Translations under genes and position numbers: made by a program
The notes under the pieces: model-generated
The model's database searches: none
What the model was told of the DNA's origin: nothing
Seen by the model: only the letters and a program-made list of their open reading frames with translations
Shown here: piece after piece, positions 50,881 through 59,168 of the stretch
Numbering within the stretch: position 1 is the stretch's first letter
Layout of the letters: each line of letters starts with the position of its first letter
Source: Verrucomicrobiia bacterium
GTDB lineage: Bacteria > Verrucomicrobiota > Verrucomicrobiia > Opitutales > Cerasicoccaceae
DNA: 64,000 nt
Direction of reading: 5' to 3'
Assembly: GCA_030432235.1 (NCBI GenBank)
Contig: JAUIHT010000003.1
Span: 186,001 to 250,000 of the forward strand

Positions 50881-50900
50881 GAGGCCGCCGTGGCTTAAAA
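50880..50900. repeat. 21-base direct repeat, right copy
   Basis: Perfect copy of the leuC 3' end (49662-49682), including the TAA, without any gene attached on its left. Marks the right boundary of the 1218-base segment. Confidence 0.8.
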
Positions 50901-50951
50901 CTTGCTTCGTAGGGAATAATACTTAGGGTACAAAGCTCTCTATATTCTCCC

Positions 50952-51635
50952 ATGAAGACGATTCTCTCCCTCCTCACACCCGCACTCGCCCTGCTGGGCG
51001 CCACTAGCGCACAGGCACTCAATGTCGCTTATTGGAATATGGACGCCTCCACGGTAATAGGCAAAGGATCCGCCAATAAGGGAAGCCAGGCCGGTTCGAT
51101 CGGCTCGACTTTCTACGAAATCAACGCAGGGTTTTTCAGCGAAATCGAGGCGGACGTCACCGGCACGGAAGATAACATCCTGCTGCCAGGGCCCATTATC
51201 AACCGCGCCGTCGGCTTTTTCCGCGCCGGTTCTGCTTACTACAACGGCGGCTTCATGATGGAGAATTTCGACTTCACCGGCCTGAGCGACGTCACCGTCT
51301 CCTTCGCCTATCAAAGCCTGAACGAGCTGACCTGGGACACCAACCTGGAAGTGGACTACCGCATCAATGACGGCTCCTGGGTGGATTTCGCCGAAGCGGA
51401 AGAATGGGCCTCTGGCTGGCAGGTTGCCGAGATCGGTTTCGGTAGCCTGCTGGATAATGCATCCGACGTGGATTTCCGCATCTATACGGTCAACTGGGCC
51501 AGCGTCGTCGGCTATCTGGATTTGGACAACATCCAGGTCAATGCCGTGCCCGAGCCGGAAACCTACGGGCTGATTCTCGGAGCCGGCCTGCTCGGGCTGG
51601 TAATCGTCCGCCGTCGCTTCAAGAAGGCGGCGTAA
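50952..51635 (+). CDS. PEP-CTERM exported protein
   Basis: 227 residues with signal peptide (MKTILSLLTPALALLGATSA, cleavage after QA). Beta-rich mature domain (VAYWNMDAS start). C-terminus VPEPETYGLILGAGLLGLVI followed by VRRRFKKAA, a canonical PEP-CTERM sorting signal. Function unknown; no homology to an enzyme seen. Its 3' end overlaps the convergent DUF1223 gene by 17 bases. Confidence 0.88.
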   Translation: MKTILSLLTPALALLGATSAQALNVAYWNMDASTVIGKGSANKGSQAGSIGSTFYEINAGFFSEIEADVTGTEDNILLPGPIINRAVGFFRAGSAYYNGGFMMENFDFTGLSDVTVSFAYQSLNELTWDTNLEVDYRINDGSWVDFAEAEEWASGWQVAEIGFGSLLDNASDVDFRIYTVNWASVVGYLDLDNIQVNAVPEPETYGLILGAGLLGLVIVRRRFKKAA

Positions 51636-52410
51636 GTTCATCACCCTGCACCCATTCACCCGCAGCCTGCAGCGGCTCGGGCGAACCGGATTCGGTCACC
51701 CATAGGGCCAACGCATAGCGTGGCGCAGTCACCTTGAGCGTGAAGTCGAGGGGCATCTCCCAGTCGCCATCGTCACTCGGCTCCGAGCGATAGCCCAGGA
51801 CGACAAAGTCCTCCGCCAGCCGACGCCCACGGTTCTCTCCACGCTTGACCTCCGTTGAGAAGCCGACGCCCAACAGCGCCACATGCAGAATCAAGCGCTC
51901 GGTTTTATCGGCGCTCACCTTCGCGGTGAGTACACCCTCATCCAGAGACGCGGTCAGCCTCGGCGCTTTTTCCGCCGGAATGCGCAACGGCTCGCCGCGA
52001 TGCAGCCCGGTCCATTCACTGCCATTGAGAACAAAGCCCGGCGTGTAAACCGAGCGCACCCGACCTGCCCGATAATAGCCGTACTGACGCTGGGTGTTGG
52101 ACTTGTGGGCAAACGGATCATCCCAGCCCAGCCGGTCCCAGTAGTCCACATGCCAGGCCACCGGCACCACCTTTTCCCAAAGAGATGGATTCCCGGTGAA
52201 TTGGCTCAACCATCGGTCGGCGCTGGGGCAACTGCTGCATCCTTGCGAGGTGAACAGTTCCAGCAGCGCGACTCTCTCTTCGCCGGAGTCAAAGACTACC
52301 GGCTCGGCCCGAGCCCAGAGAGCCCCGAACAGCAGACAAAAAACGGGAAATGTAAACCTCACTGTTTTCTTCGACGATCCAAGCGCCCAAGGCTTACACC
52401 ATACAGGCAT
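51619..52410 (-). CDS. DUF1223 thioredoxin-like exported protein
   Basis: 263 residues. The N-terminal hydrophobic segment (VRFTFPVFCLLFGALWARA) indicates export; ALLELFTSQGCSSCPSADRW (about 48-67) carries a thioredoxin-like Cys-x2-Cys motif, and PVAWHVDYWDRLGWDDPFAHKSNTQRQ (key residues W, D, P, F in positions about 84-110) is characteristic of DUF1223. Biochemical role in the family is unsettled. Start ATG at 52410; an internal GTG before RFTFPVF would remove 16 residues. Confidence 0.85.
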   Translation of the reverse strand: MPVWCKPWALGSSKKTVRFTFPVFCLLFGALWARAEPVVFDSGEERVALLELFTSQGCSSCPSADRWLSQFTGNPSLWEKVVPVAWHVDYWDRLGWDDPFAHKSNTQRQYGYYRAGRVRSVYTPGFVLNGSEWTGLHRGEPLRIPAEKAPRLTASLDEGVLTAKVSADKTERLILHVALLGVGFSTEVKRGENRGRRLAEDFVVLGYRSEPSDDGDWEMPLDFTLKVTAPRYALALWVTESGSPEPLQAAGEWVQGDELTPPS

Positions 52411-52460
52411 ATTTCCTTCACCTACCGTGAATCATCCGGGCTACCCGTAGCCTCTTTCGT

Positions 52461-53243
52461 TCACACTCCGAAACGCAATTGCCTCGAATACAGGACGGTC
52501 CCCGCCAGAACGGCCAGAGCCAAGGCACACGAAAACGCCTGCGCCTCCGGAATCGCCACAAGCTCAAACATCTGAAAGGAGTAGGCCTTGTAGTCCATCG
52601 TATCGGGATTGTAGACCGCGCTAACCGTTACGGTCATGGTTCCATCCGGATCAGGAACGATATTGGTCCAGCCCACCACGTCACCGCTGACGGTATTGTA
52701 GCCCGAGTTAATCACACCCGATAGGCCGTCCACCTCCACCCCGCTGGAGTGAGCATCGGTGGGAGTATCTCCCAGGCCCGATATCGTAAACTGAGTTTTG
52801 CGACTATTGGTTCCCACGTAGCTGGCCCCGCCCCGGTTTGCGGTGATGTAAAACTCGTAAGTCCAGTTGGGGTTCAAATTCGAAAAGCTGATGACCTGGC
52901 TGAAGGGGACACCTGCATCATCATAGGACTGCACGAAGCCGGGGTACACCCAGCTGTTGTCCATAAAGCGCGTATAGGCATCTGTGCCCATCGCATAAGT
53001 GGCATCCACTCCCCCATCGCTGTAGGTGATGATATTGCTCTCCGCTATGGACACGGAGGCGCCCAAGGTCTGCCCGGTATCAAAATTCTTGAGGTTGCCT
53101 TCGTTGTCGTTGTCCCAGTAGGTGGCATTGGCATGGACCGGGTACCCGATGCCATTAAATGCCATCCAGGCAACGGCTTGCGCCACAGGGGCGACTGCAG
53201 GAACCAGAAATAACAGTAAAAGACGCCGCAATGAGATGTGCAT
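52461..53243 (-). CDS. PEP-CTERM-like exported protein
   Basis: 260 residues. Signal peptide MHISLRRLLLLFLVPAVAPV with cleavage after AQA. Mature domain WMAFNGIGYPVHANATYWDN, then beta-rich, with ISFSNLNPNWTYEFYITANRGG resembling the fibronectin-like/carbohydrate-binding domains of verrucomicrobial exported proteins. C-terminus IPEAQAFSCALALAVLAGTVL then basic YSRQLRFG: a PEP-CTERM variant with PEA in place of PEP. Lies between leuC and leuD. Confidence 0.8.
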   Translation of the reverse strand: MHISLRRLLLLFLVPAVAPVAQAVAWMAFNGIGYPVHANATYWDNDNEGNLKNFDTGQTLGASVSIAESNIITYSDGGVDATYAMGTDAYTRFMDNSWVYPGFVQSYDDAGVPFSQVISFSNLNPNWTYEFYITANRGGASYVGTNSRKTQFTISGLGDTPTDAHSSGVEVDGLSGVINSGYNTVSGDVVGWTNIVPDPDGTMTVTVSAVYNPDTMDYKAYSFQMFELVAIPEAQAFSCALALAVLAGTVLYSRQLRFGV

Positions 53244-53412
53244 GATATGTAGAGATGATTACACTGATAACCGTGCGATTTTAGGGCATATTGATAGTAA
53301 TATGAATACGGCATAGAGCGTAGAAATTCGTAAAATACACCCTATGCCGCCCCGGGCTCGTTGCTTCATTTCAGATTTGCGCTACGGCCAGCCTTAGGCA
53401 TCTTTAACCGCT

Positions 53413-54009
53413 ATGGCTTTAGAAAAAGTAACCCAAGTGACCGGCAAGGCCGTACCCGTGCCCGGTGACGACGTCGATACCGACCGCATCATTCCGGCAC
53501 GCTTCATGAAGTGCGTAACCTTTGACGGCCTCGGCGAATACGCCTTTTACGACGTGCGCATTGGCGAGGACGGCTCGAAGAAGAAGCACCCGCTCAACGA
53601 CGCCCGGCACCAGGACGCGTCCATCATGCTGGTCGGCTCGAACTTCGGCTGCGGCAGCTCCCGCGAGCACGCCCCGCAGGCTCTGCACAAGTTCGGCATC
53701 CGCGCCATCGTGGGCCTGAGCTTCGCCGAGATTTTCTTCGGCAACAGCACGACCCTCGGCATGCCCTGCGTCAGCGTCAGCCCGGAAGACCGCACGGCCA
53801 TAGCCGGCCTGATTGAAGAGGACCCCGAGGCCCTGGTTACCATCAATCTGCAAGAGATGATCGTCACGGTGGCGGACGAAGATTACCCCTGCACCCTGCC
53901 CAAAAGCGCGCACGAGGCCCTCGTCGCTGGCGAATGGGACCCCATCGCGCTCATGCTCGACAAGCCCGAGGCCATCGACTCCGTGGTCGAGCGCCTGCAC
54001 TACGTCTGA
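53413..54009 (+). CDS. leuD: 3-isopropylmalate dehydratase small subunit LeuD
   Basis: 198 residues, swivel domain of isopropylmalate isomerase. VPGDDVDTDRIIPARFMK (about 16-33) and GSNFGCGSSREHAPQAL (about 76-92, substrate binding) are diagnostic. Separated from leuC by four unrelated genes, two of them on the other strand, so leuD needs its own promoter or a message from within the gap. Confidence 0.96.
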   Translation: MALEKVTQVTGKAVPVPGDDVDTDRIIPARFMKCVTFDGLGEYAFYDVRIGEDGSKKKHPLNDARHQDASIMLVGSNFGCGSSREHAPQALHKFGIRAIVGLSFAEIFFGNSTTLGMPCVSVSPEDRTAIAGLIEEDPEALVTINLQEMIVTVADEDYPCTLPKSAHEALVAGEWDPIALMLDKPEAIDSVVERLHYV

Positions 54010-54023
54010 GGACGGAGTGGATT

Positions 54024-54509
54024 ATGAGATTCTGGCTATCAGCATTGCTTAGCGTGATGCTGGTGAATTTTGCCGTGGCAGCGGAACCGCTGTCGTTGGC
54101 AGAATTGCAGGCAGGAGAGCAGATAGAGGTCAACTTTTCGACCACTGGGTGCTTTCATGTCTATGCCGCCAAATTTCTGTTTACCCACGATAAAGTGACC
54201 GTTTTCGATCTCCCTCGCACATGGGACAAAGAGCGCAAGCAGTACATTTATGCTAAGCCGGAACTCATCGGCTCCATGGAGCTTAATGACGAAATGAGGC
54301 AGCGGTTGGACCGGCTCTTTCTCTTATACACCATAGAGACACATGGTGGATGCTCTACGACGGATTCGATAACAATGAATCTGATAACAGGCGGGGCTAT
54401 CGTGGAATCGTATGAGTATACAGATTCAAGCTGCGCGGCGAGTAGAGTGGATGACGTACTCCCCCTGAATACGCTACTGTATGATATACGAAAGCAGTCT
54501 AAAAAGTAA
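54024..54509 (+). CDS. Small exported protein of unknown function
   Basis: 161 residues, signal peptide MRFWLSALLSVMLVNFAVAA. Mature part contains three Cys (TTGCFHVY, GGCSTTD, SSCAAS) and no recognised motif. The frame is open upstream into leuD, but the ATG at 54024 gives the signal peptide. Follows leuD by 14 bases and precedes the YggU gene by four. Confidence 0.65.
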   Translation: MRFWLSALLSVMLVNFAVAAEPLSLAELQAGEQIEVNFSTTGCFHVYAAKFLFTHDKVTVFDLPRTWDKERKQYIYAKPELIGSMELNDEMRQRLDRLFLLYTIETHGGCSTTDSITMNLITGGAIVESYEYTDSSCAASRVDDVLPLNTLLYDIRKQSKK

Positions 54510-54513
54510 CCTC

Positions 54514-54738
54514 ATGCCCGTCATCCAAATCAAAGTGAAGCCCAACGCGCGTCAGAGCCTGCTGGAAGAGGACGGTGCGGACGGCTGGCGGGCACAGTTG
54601 AAAAGCCCGCCCGTCGACGGCAAGGCCAACACCGAACTCATCGCGCTGGTGGCCAAACGCTTCGGCTGCGCCAAGAGCGCCGTGACCATCAAGAGCGGTG
54701 CCAGCGGCCGACTCAAGCGCGTGCAAATACCCGACTGA
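54514..54738 (+). CDS. YggU/DUF167 family protein
   Basis: 74 residues: IQIKVKPNARQSLLEE, LKSPPVDGKANTELIALVAKRFG and VTIKSGASGRLKRVQI are the complete small DUF167 domain. Role unknown in the family, though it is widely conserved. Start ATG at 54514 chosen as the frame's upstream ATG lies within the previous gene. SNF2 gene starts three bases after the stop. Confidence 0.88.
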   Translation: MPVIQIKVKPNARQSLLEEDGADGWRAQLKSPPVDGKANTELIALVAKRFGCAKSAVTIKSGASGRLKRVQIPD

Positions 54739-54741
54739 CGC

Positions 54742-57240
54742 ATGGACGGGCCACAGTTGCAGTCCATCGCGCTTTCGCCGGACGGCGCTCCGCTTAGCTG
54801 GCGCCTGCTCCTGCCACCCAACCTGCGGGCGGGTCAAAAGAGCATACCGGTCAAACTGGAGGCCGAAACTAGTGGCGAAACCATCGCTCCCGAAAAGCTC
54901 TCCAGAACGAACGCCTATTGGCTGGAGCCGCCGCACCTGCTCGCCGCACTCCTGTTGGAAAGCTGGTGCGACGGCAAGCTCGCCAGCCTGCTCATGCTGA
55001 CGCCCGACCGGCTCCGGCAGCTTCTCCAGCCCCTCGAAGGCCAGCCTTGTGTTTTTAGCCTAAAGACGCCAAAGGCAGCCCTCTCCTGGGCCGACGGCAA
55101 ACTACCCGGCGTGCATGAATTTTTGGAAGAGCCCAAAGTCGAAAGCCCAAAACCAAAAACCGTTCCTGCCTCCTCACCCAAATCTGAAATCAGATATCAA
55201 AAATCTGAAATCGATTTATCTCCACTGGAAGTCGACGGTTCGACGCACTTTCTGGCTATCACCCTGCCCTCCCGCGAAAGCGCGATTTACTCCGAGGCTC
55301 TGGAGCTGGTCAAAGATCACGGGTTTCGCCTGGAACCCTCGAACCGCAAGTGGTGGCTGCGTGACCGCCACAAGACCCTGCAATTCCTCTCCGAACATTG
55401 GGACCGCCTGGAGAACCATTACCGGGCAAGGTTCACGGAAAATTTCCAACAGCGCACCGCCAATATCCGCCGGGCGGAGGTTGCCTTCGACGCACAGGAG
55501 CAGCGCGACGGTTACACCGTGGACCTGCGGCTGGCCGCGAAGGGCGTCCCCAGCGAGCAACTGTCACAAGCCCTGGCCAAGGGGCAAGCTTACCTGGAAA
55601 AGGACGGCGATGAGATCGTGCTGGTCGAAGCGGCGAAGCTGCAAAAATTCACCGAAGCCGGACGCAAGCTCAGCGGCGAGGACCACGCCGCCCCCACCCC
55701 ACGCCTGCGCGTGAAACTCTCCCATGCGGAACTCGCGGCCGCCGACGAAGCCCTCGAAGCGCTAGACCTGGCCACGCAAACGCCCGAGACCTGGCAACGG
55801 CGTAGCACGGCTCTGCATGACCTGTCCCGCCTGGAATCCATCGACTTGCCGGATACGTTGTCGGCCAAGCTCAGGCCCTATCAGCAGCTCGGCGCCGGAT
55901 GGCTCTGGCACCTCTACCGCAACCAGCTCGGCGGCATCCTGGCCGACGAAATGGGCCTCGGCAAAACCCTGCAGGCCCTCTGTCTGCTGACCGCCGTCCG
56001 GCAAAACCAGCCCGAAGGCGGCCCGGCGCTCGTGGTATGCCCAGCAGGCCTGGTGGAGAACTGGCGGCGCGAAGCAGCCACCTTCACTCCATGGTTGAAG
56101 ACGTTTAATCATCACGGCTCGACCCGTCTGGAGTCGGCGGAAGCGTTCGCCCGGTACGACCTTGTCATTACCTCGTACGGCACCCTCGCGCGTGACGCCA
56201 CGTTGCTGCATCAAGTCACCTTCTCCTGCATCGTCGGCGACGAGGCGCAACACATCAAAAATCGCCAGACCCAAAACGCCAAGGCCCTACGGGGACTGCA
56301 AGGTGGCCAACGCTTCCTGCTGACCGGCACCCCCGTCGAAAACAGCCTCGACGACCTCCGCGCGCTCTTCGAATTTATTCTGCCCGGTTACCTGAAGAAG
56401 CCGCCCGCCGGTCTCGGTCGTGACGAACGCGACTGGCACAATGCACGCCTGCGCGAGCGCGCCGCTCCCTACATCCTGCGGCGCTCCAAGCGCGACGTCG
56501 CCCCCGAGCTACCTGAGAAAATCGAGCAGACCGTCTTTTGCGAACTGGGCCGTGCCCAGCAGGCCTTTTACCGCGAGGTCGAGCAGCGTGCGCGGCGGGA
56601 GGTCATGCAGCTCGAGATGGGCAACGCCTCCGAAGGCCGCCTGCGCGTAGCCGCCTTTCAGGAGCTCCTCCGATTGCGCCAAGCCTGCATCGACCCGCGC
56701 CTCATCGACCAGGCCCACGCGGATGTCGACTCGGCCAAGCTGGAAGCCTTCCGGGAAATCCTGGAAGAATCCCTCGATGGCGGCCACCGCCTGCTGGTCT
56801 TTTCGCAATTCACCACCGCGCTCAAGCTGTTGGAGGCCGAGCTGAACGCACAGGAGATTTCTCACCTGTACCTGGATGGGAGCACGAAGAACCGGGCCGC
56901 TCTTTGCCAGCGATTCAATGAGGACGAGAGCATTCCCGTCTTCCTGATATCGCTTAAGGCCGGCGGCGTCGGCTTGAACCTCACCGGGGCCGACACCGTG
57001 GTGCATTACGACCCCTGGTGGAATCCCGCCGTCGAAGCCCAGGCCACGGACCGCGCCCACCGCATCGGCCAGACGCGCGTGGTGACGAGCTACAAGCTCA
57101 TCTGCGCCGGCACAGTCGAAGAGCGGGTGCTGGCCCTGCAGCAATCCAAAGCCGCCCTGCTACGCGATCTCTTCGAGGCCAGCGAGGCCGCCAACGCCAA
57201 GATAGGCTTCGCCGACCTAAAGGCGCTATTGGATGGCTGA
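54742..57240 (+). CDS. SNF2-family helicase
   Basis: 832 residues. Helicase core in the C-terminal 470 residues: motif I ADEMGLGKTLQ (about 401-411), Ia VVCPAGLVENW, II GDEAQH (DEAQ box, about 498), III LLTGTPVENSLDDLRALFEF, IV LVFSQFT, V LKAGGVGLNLTGADTV, VI QATDRAHRIGQTR. The N-terminal 370 residues are a weakly conserved part with HepA/Rad54-like character. A linker near residues 130-155 (ESPKPKTVPASSPKSEIRYQ) is encoded by a short repeat resembling an inserted interspersed element. Likely role in transcription recycling or DNA repair. Confidence 0.92.
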   Translation: MDGPQLQSIALSPDGAPLSWRLLLPPNLRAGQKSIPVKLEAETSGETIAPEKLSRTNAYWLEPPHLLAALLLESWCDGKLASLLMLTPDRLRQLLQPLEGQPCVFSLKTPKAALSWADGKLPGVHEFLEEPKVESPKPKTVPASSPKSEIRYQKSEIDLSPLEVDGSTHFLAITLPSRESAIYSEALELVKDHGFRLEPSNRKWWLRDRHKTLQFLSEHWDRLENHYRARFTENFQQRTANIRRAEVAFDAQEQRDGYTVDLRLAAKGVPSEQLSQALAKGQAYLEKDGDEIVLVEAAKLQKFTEAGRKLSGEDHAAPTPRLRVKLSHAELAAADEALEALDLATQTPETWQRRSTALHDLSRLESIDLPDTLSAKLRPYQQLGAGWLWHLYRNQLGGILADEMGLGKTLQALCLLTAVRQNQPEGGPALVVCPAGLVENWRREAATFTPWLKTFNHHGSTRLESAEAFARYDLVITSYGTLARDATLLHQVTFSCIVGDEAQHIKNRQTQNAKALRGLQGGQRFLLTGTPVENSLDDLRALFEFILPGYLKKPPAGLGRDERDWHNARLRERAAPYILRRSKRDVAPELPEKIEQTVFCELGRAQQAFYREVEQRARREVMQLEMGNASEGRLRVAAFQELLRLRQACIDPRLIDQAHADVDSAKLEAFREILEESLDGGHRLLVFSQFTTALKLLEAELNAQEISHLYLDGSTKNRAALCQRFNEDESIPVFLISLKAGGVGLNLTGADTVVHYDPWWNPAVEAQATDRAHRIGQTRVVTSYKLICAGTVEERVLALQQSKAALLRDLFEASEAANAKIGFADLKALLDG

Positions 57241-57249
57241 AAGCCTATG

Positions 57250-57295
57250 GGGGCAGCGCCATGCGGAGCATGTGCGCGATGGGGCACAGCCCCAT
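57250..57295. terminator. Paired hairpins between SNF2 and PhyH genes
   Basis: CATGC-GGA-GCATG (57260-57272) and ATGGGGC-ACA-GCCCCAT (57279-57295) lie in the 77-base gap between two convergent genes. Both stems could serve as bidirectional terminators, though no T-run follows. Confidence 0.45.
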
Positions 57296-57317
57296 GATTG
57301 TCCTATGCGGTCACGTA

Positions 57318-58238
57318 TCAGCAGATCACGCCGCGATGCACGTGCGGCCCATGCCCCGGCGGGTTTTCACCGACCCAACGCTCGTCGACGGGCTCGGAGG
57401 CGAGCTGGTAGCGGCTGTCCGAGGAAAGGCGAAGACGGTTCGTATGATTATCCAGGCTGCCATGGATAGTGGACATGGGGAACACCAGCACGTCGCCCAT
57501 ACTGAATTCGGTGGTCAACCAACGCCCGCCGAACTTGTGCGGCAGCGTGTCGGGTTGCTTGGACAGGATGCCGTCAAAAAGCCACTGGTCAGGATGCTCT
57601 TCCTGCTTCTGGGTCATGGGCTTGTTTTCGCAATAGCTGTCCACGTCTTTATCCAGATATTTGCGGATGCGGTCGGCCTTGAGGTGTGACTTTTCCAGAA
57701 TCATCAGCCCGCCCAGTTCGCGTGTGATATCGCCAAAGGGGGTCCAGGCGGTATAAAGATTGTGCGTGCCACGGCTCATGTAAACGAGGTCGCAGTGCGG
57801 CCAACTGGCCTGACCGTGCGTCATGGCGCGGAACCAGGTGAAGTCGAAATGCAACGCCTCTGCGCCCAGCAGGTCACGGAAAAAGGCCATCATGCGGCTA
57901 CCGTAGAGCACCTTCTCAATAGCGGGATTGCCCATCGCGAAGTCAGGAATAAACCGGCCTTTAAAATCCGCGCGCGCAACGCCCTCCTCCAGCGGTGCAT
58001 TTTCGTCGAGCGCGCCCTCGGCCTGGAATTTCTCCAGAATGGAAAGGCGCCCCTGCCGCACCGCTTCACGATCGAGCAGGCCAGGCATGTACAGGTAGCC
58101 GTCCTCCATCATCCGTGCGCGCAAGGCCTCGGGCTGGCCAAGTAAATCCGAAGAGCGCCTGAGCTCGCCAAAATACTCCGGGGAAGCGTCGAGCTCGACG
58201 CCGTTACAACTGACGGGGATATCCAAAACTGTAGACAT
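57318..58238 (-). CDS. Phytanoyl-CoA dioxygenase (PhyH) family oxygenase
   Basis: 306 residues. Fe(II)/2-oxoglutarate dioxygenase fold: WPHCDLVYMSRG gives the His-x-Asp pair (about 163-168), STIHGSLDN the distal His, and NRLRLSSDSRYQ the 2-oxoglutarate-binding Arg. Substrate unknown; verrucomicrobial relatives are often in sugar or osmolyte gene groups. ATG at 58238 is chosen over 58289, as the upstream residues are hydrophobic shadow of the promoter. Divergent from an AraC regulator, which likely controls it. Confidence 0.85.
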   Translation of the reverse strand: MSTVLDIPVSCNGVELDASPEYFGELRRSSDLLGQPEALRARMMEDGYLYMPGLLDREAVRQGRLSILEKFQAEGALDENAPLEEGVARADFKGRFIPDFAMGNPAIEKVLYGSRMMAFFRDLLGAEALHFDFTWFRAMTHGQASWPHCDLVYMSRGTHNLYTAWTPFGDITRELGGLMILEKSHLKADRIRKYLDKDVDSYCENKPMTQKQEEHPDQWLFDGILSKQPDTLPHKFGGRWLTTEFSMGDVLVFPMSTIHGSLDNHTNRLRLSSDSRYQLASEPVDERWVGENPPGHGPHVHRGVIC

Positions 58239-58313
58239 GCTAATAAGGATAACAAGAAATGCTTGGTTAAGGAATGGTTGCCATGGCATATTTCATGTGT
58301 TTTTTGGCATGCT

Positions 58314-59168
58314 ATGAATGCCCCCAAACCTGTGGTAACACCCCTGACCGGAACCGATCCGGAACCGCATTCTTTAGGAAGGATACTTCAAGGAGGAGAA
58401 ATCCAGGCCAGCCCGGGGATGCCTCTGAACCGTTTTCGCCACCTGGACTGCTATGCGCTCGTTTATGTGCATCGAGGCCAAGGTACATTCAAAGACGAAT
58501 CCGGGCTGAGGCACTCCGTCCGGGCAGGCGACTTCTTTGTACTCTTTCCCGGATATGGCCACAGCTACGGAAGCCAGGAGGGCTGGGACGAGATTTTTGT
58601 TATCTTTGATGGGCCGATCTTCGCCCTGCTGGAGCAGCATGGTGTCATCCAACGCCAACGGCCTCTGTGGCGACTCGAGCCGACGCATTACTGGCTGGGA
58701 CGCTTCCGGCAAGCCATCACCCCGGCCAAGGACGACGCTGCCTCCGCCTTGGAGCGGCTCGGACGGCTCGCCGGCTTCATCCTCGAGACGGTTGAGGCCC
58801 GCGATTCCGACGACGACCCGGAGCAACTCTGGCTGCGCCGCGCCCGTCGCGAAATCGAGTCCTCCCTTTCGGAGACGACAGACCTGCCCGCAGTGGCATC
58901 CCGGATGGGGGTTTCGTACGAAACCTTCCGGAAACGCTTCTCCCTGCTGTCCGGGGAGAGCCCGGGCCGCTACCGGGATCAGCGCCTGCACGAGCGCGCG
59001 GCCAACCTTCTGCGCAAGACGAGCCTGAGCGTCGCGGAAATCGCCGAGCAACTGAACTACTGCGACGCCTTCCACTTCTCCAAGCAGTTCAAAAAACACA
59101 CCGGCCTGAGCCCGCGGGATTTCCGCAATCAGTTTTGGCGTCCCGATTCCTCCGGTGATGCTCAGTGA
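58314..59168 (+). CDS. AraC-family regulator (divergent from PhyH)
   Basis: 284 residues. N-terminal cupin-like sensing domain (LDCYALVYVHRGQGTFKDES, VRAGDFFVLFPGYGHSYGS), C-terminal double helix-turn-helix (TDLPAVASRMGVSYETFRKRFSLLSG, key residues about 199-224, and SVAEIAEQLNYCDAFHFSKQFKKHTGLSP). Set back to back with the PhyH oxygenase over a 75-base gap, so it is the likely activator of that gene. Its 3' end overlaps convergent rlmH by seven bases. Confidence 0.88.
   Translation: MNAPKPVVTPLTGTDPEPHSLGRILQGGEIQASPGMPLNRFRHLDCYALVYVHRGQGTFKDESGLRHSVRAGDFFVLFPGYGHSYGSQEGWDEIFVIFDGPIFALLEQHGVIQRQRPLWRLEPTHYWLGRFRQAITPAKDDAASALERLGRLAGFILETVEARDSDDDPEQLWLRRARREIESSLSETTDLPAVASRMGVSYETFRKRFSLLSGESPGRYRDQRLHERAANLLRKTSLSVAEIAEQLNYCDAFHFSKQFKKHTGLSPRDFRNQFWRPDSSGDAQ

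Larger units (their letters stand above)
50416..50951. other. Intergenic region with highly structured DNA
   Basis: 536 bases without a credible gene. The left third is the leader of the minus-strand gene, including AGCCACGGCAGCC at 50476-50488, an inverted near-copy (12 of 13) of the leuC end. The middle and right parts (50561-50880) hold a series of nested stems. The last 51 bases after the right 21-base repeat are the leader of the PEP-CTERM gene at 50952. Confidence 0.7.
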
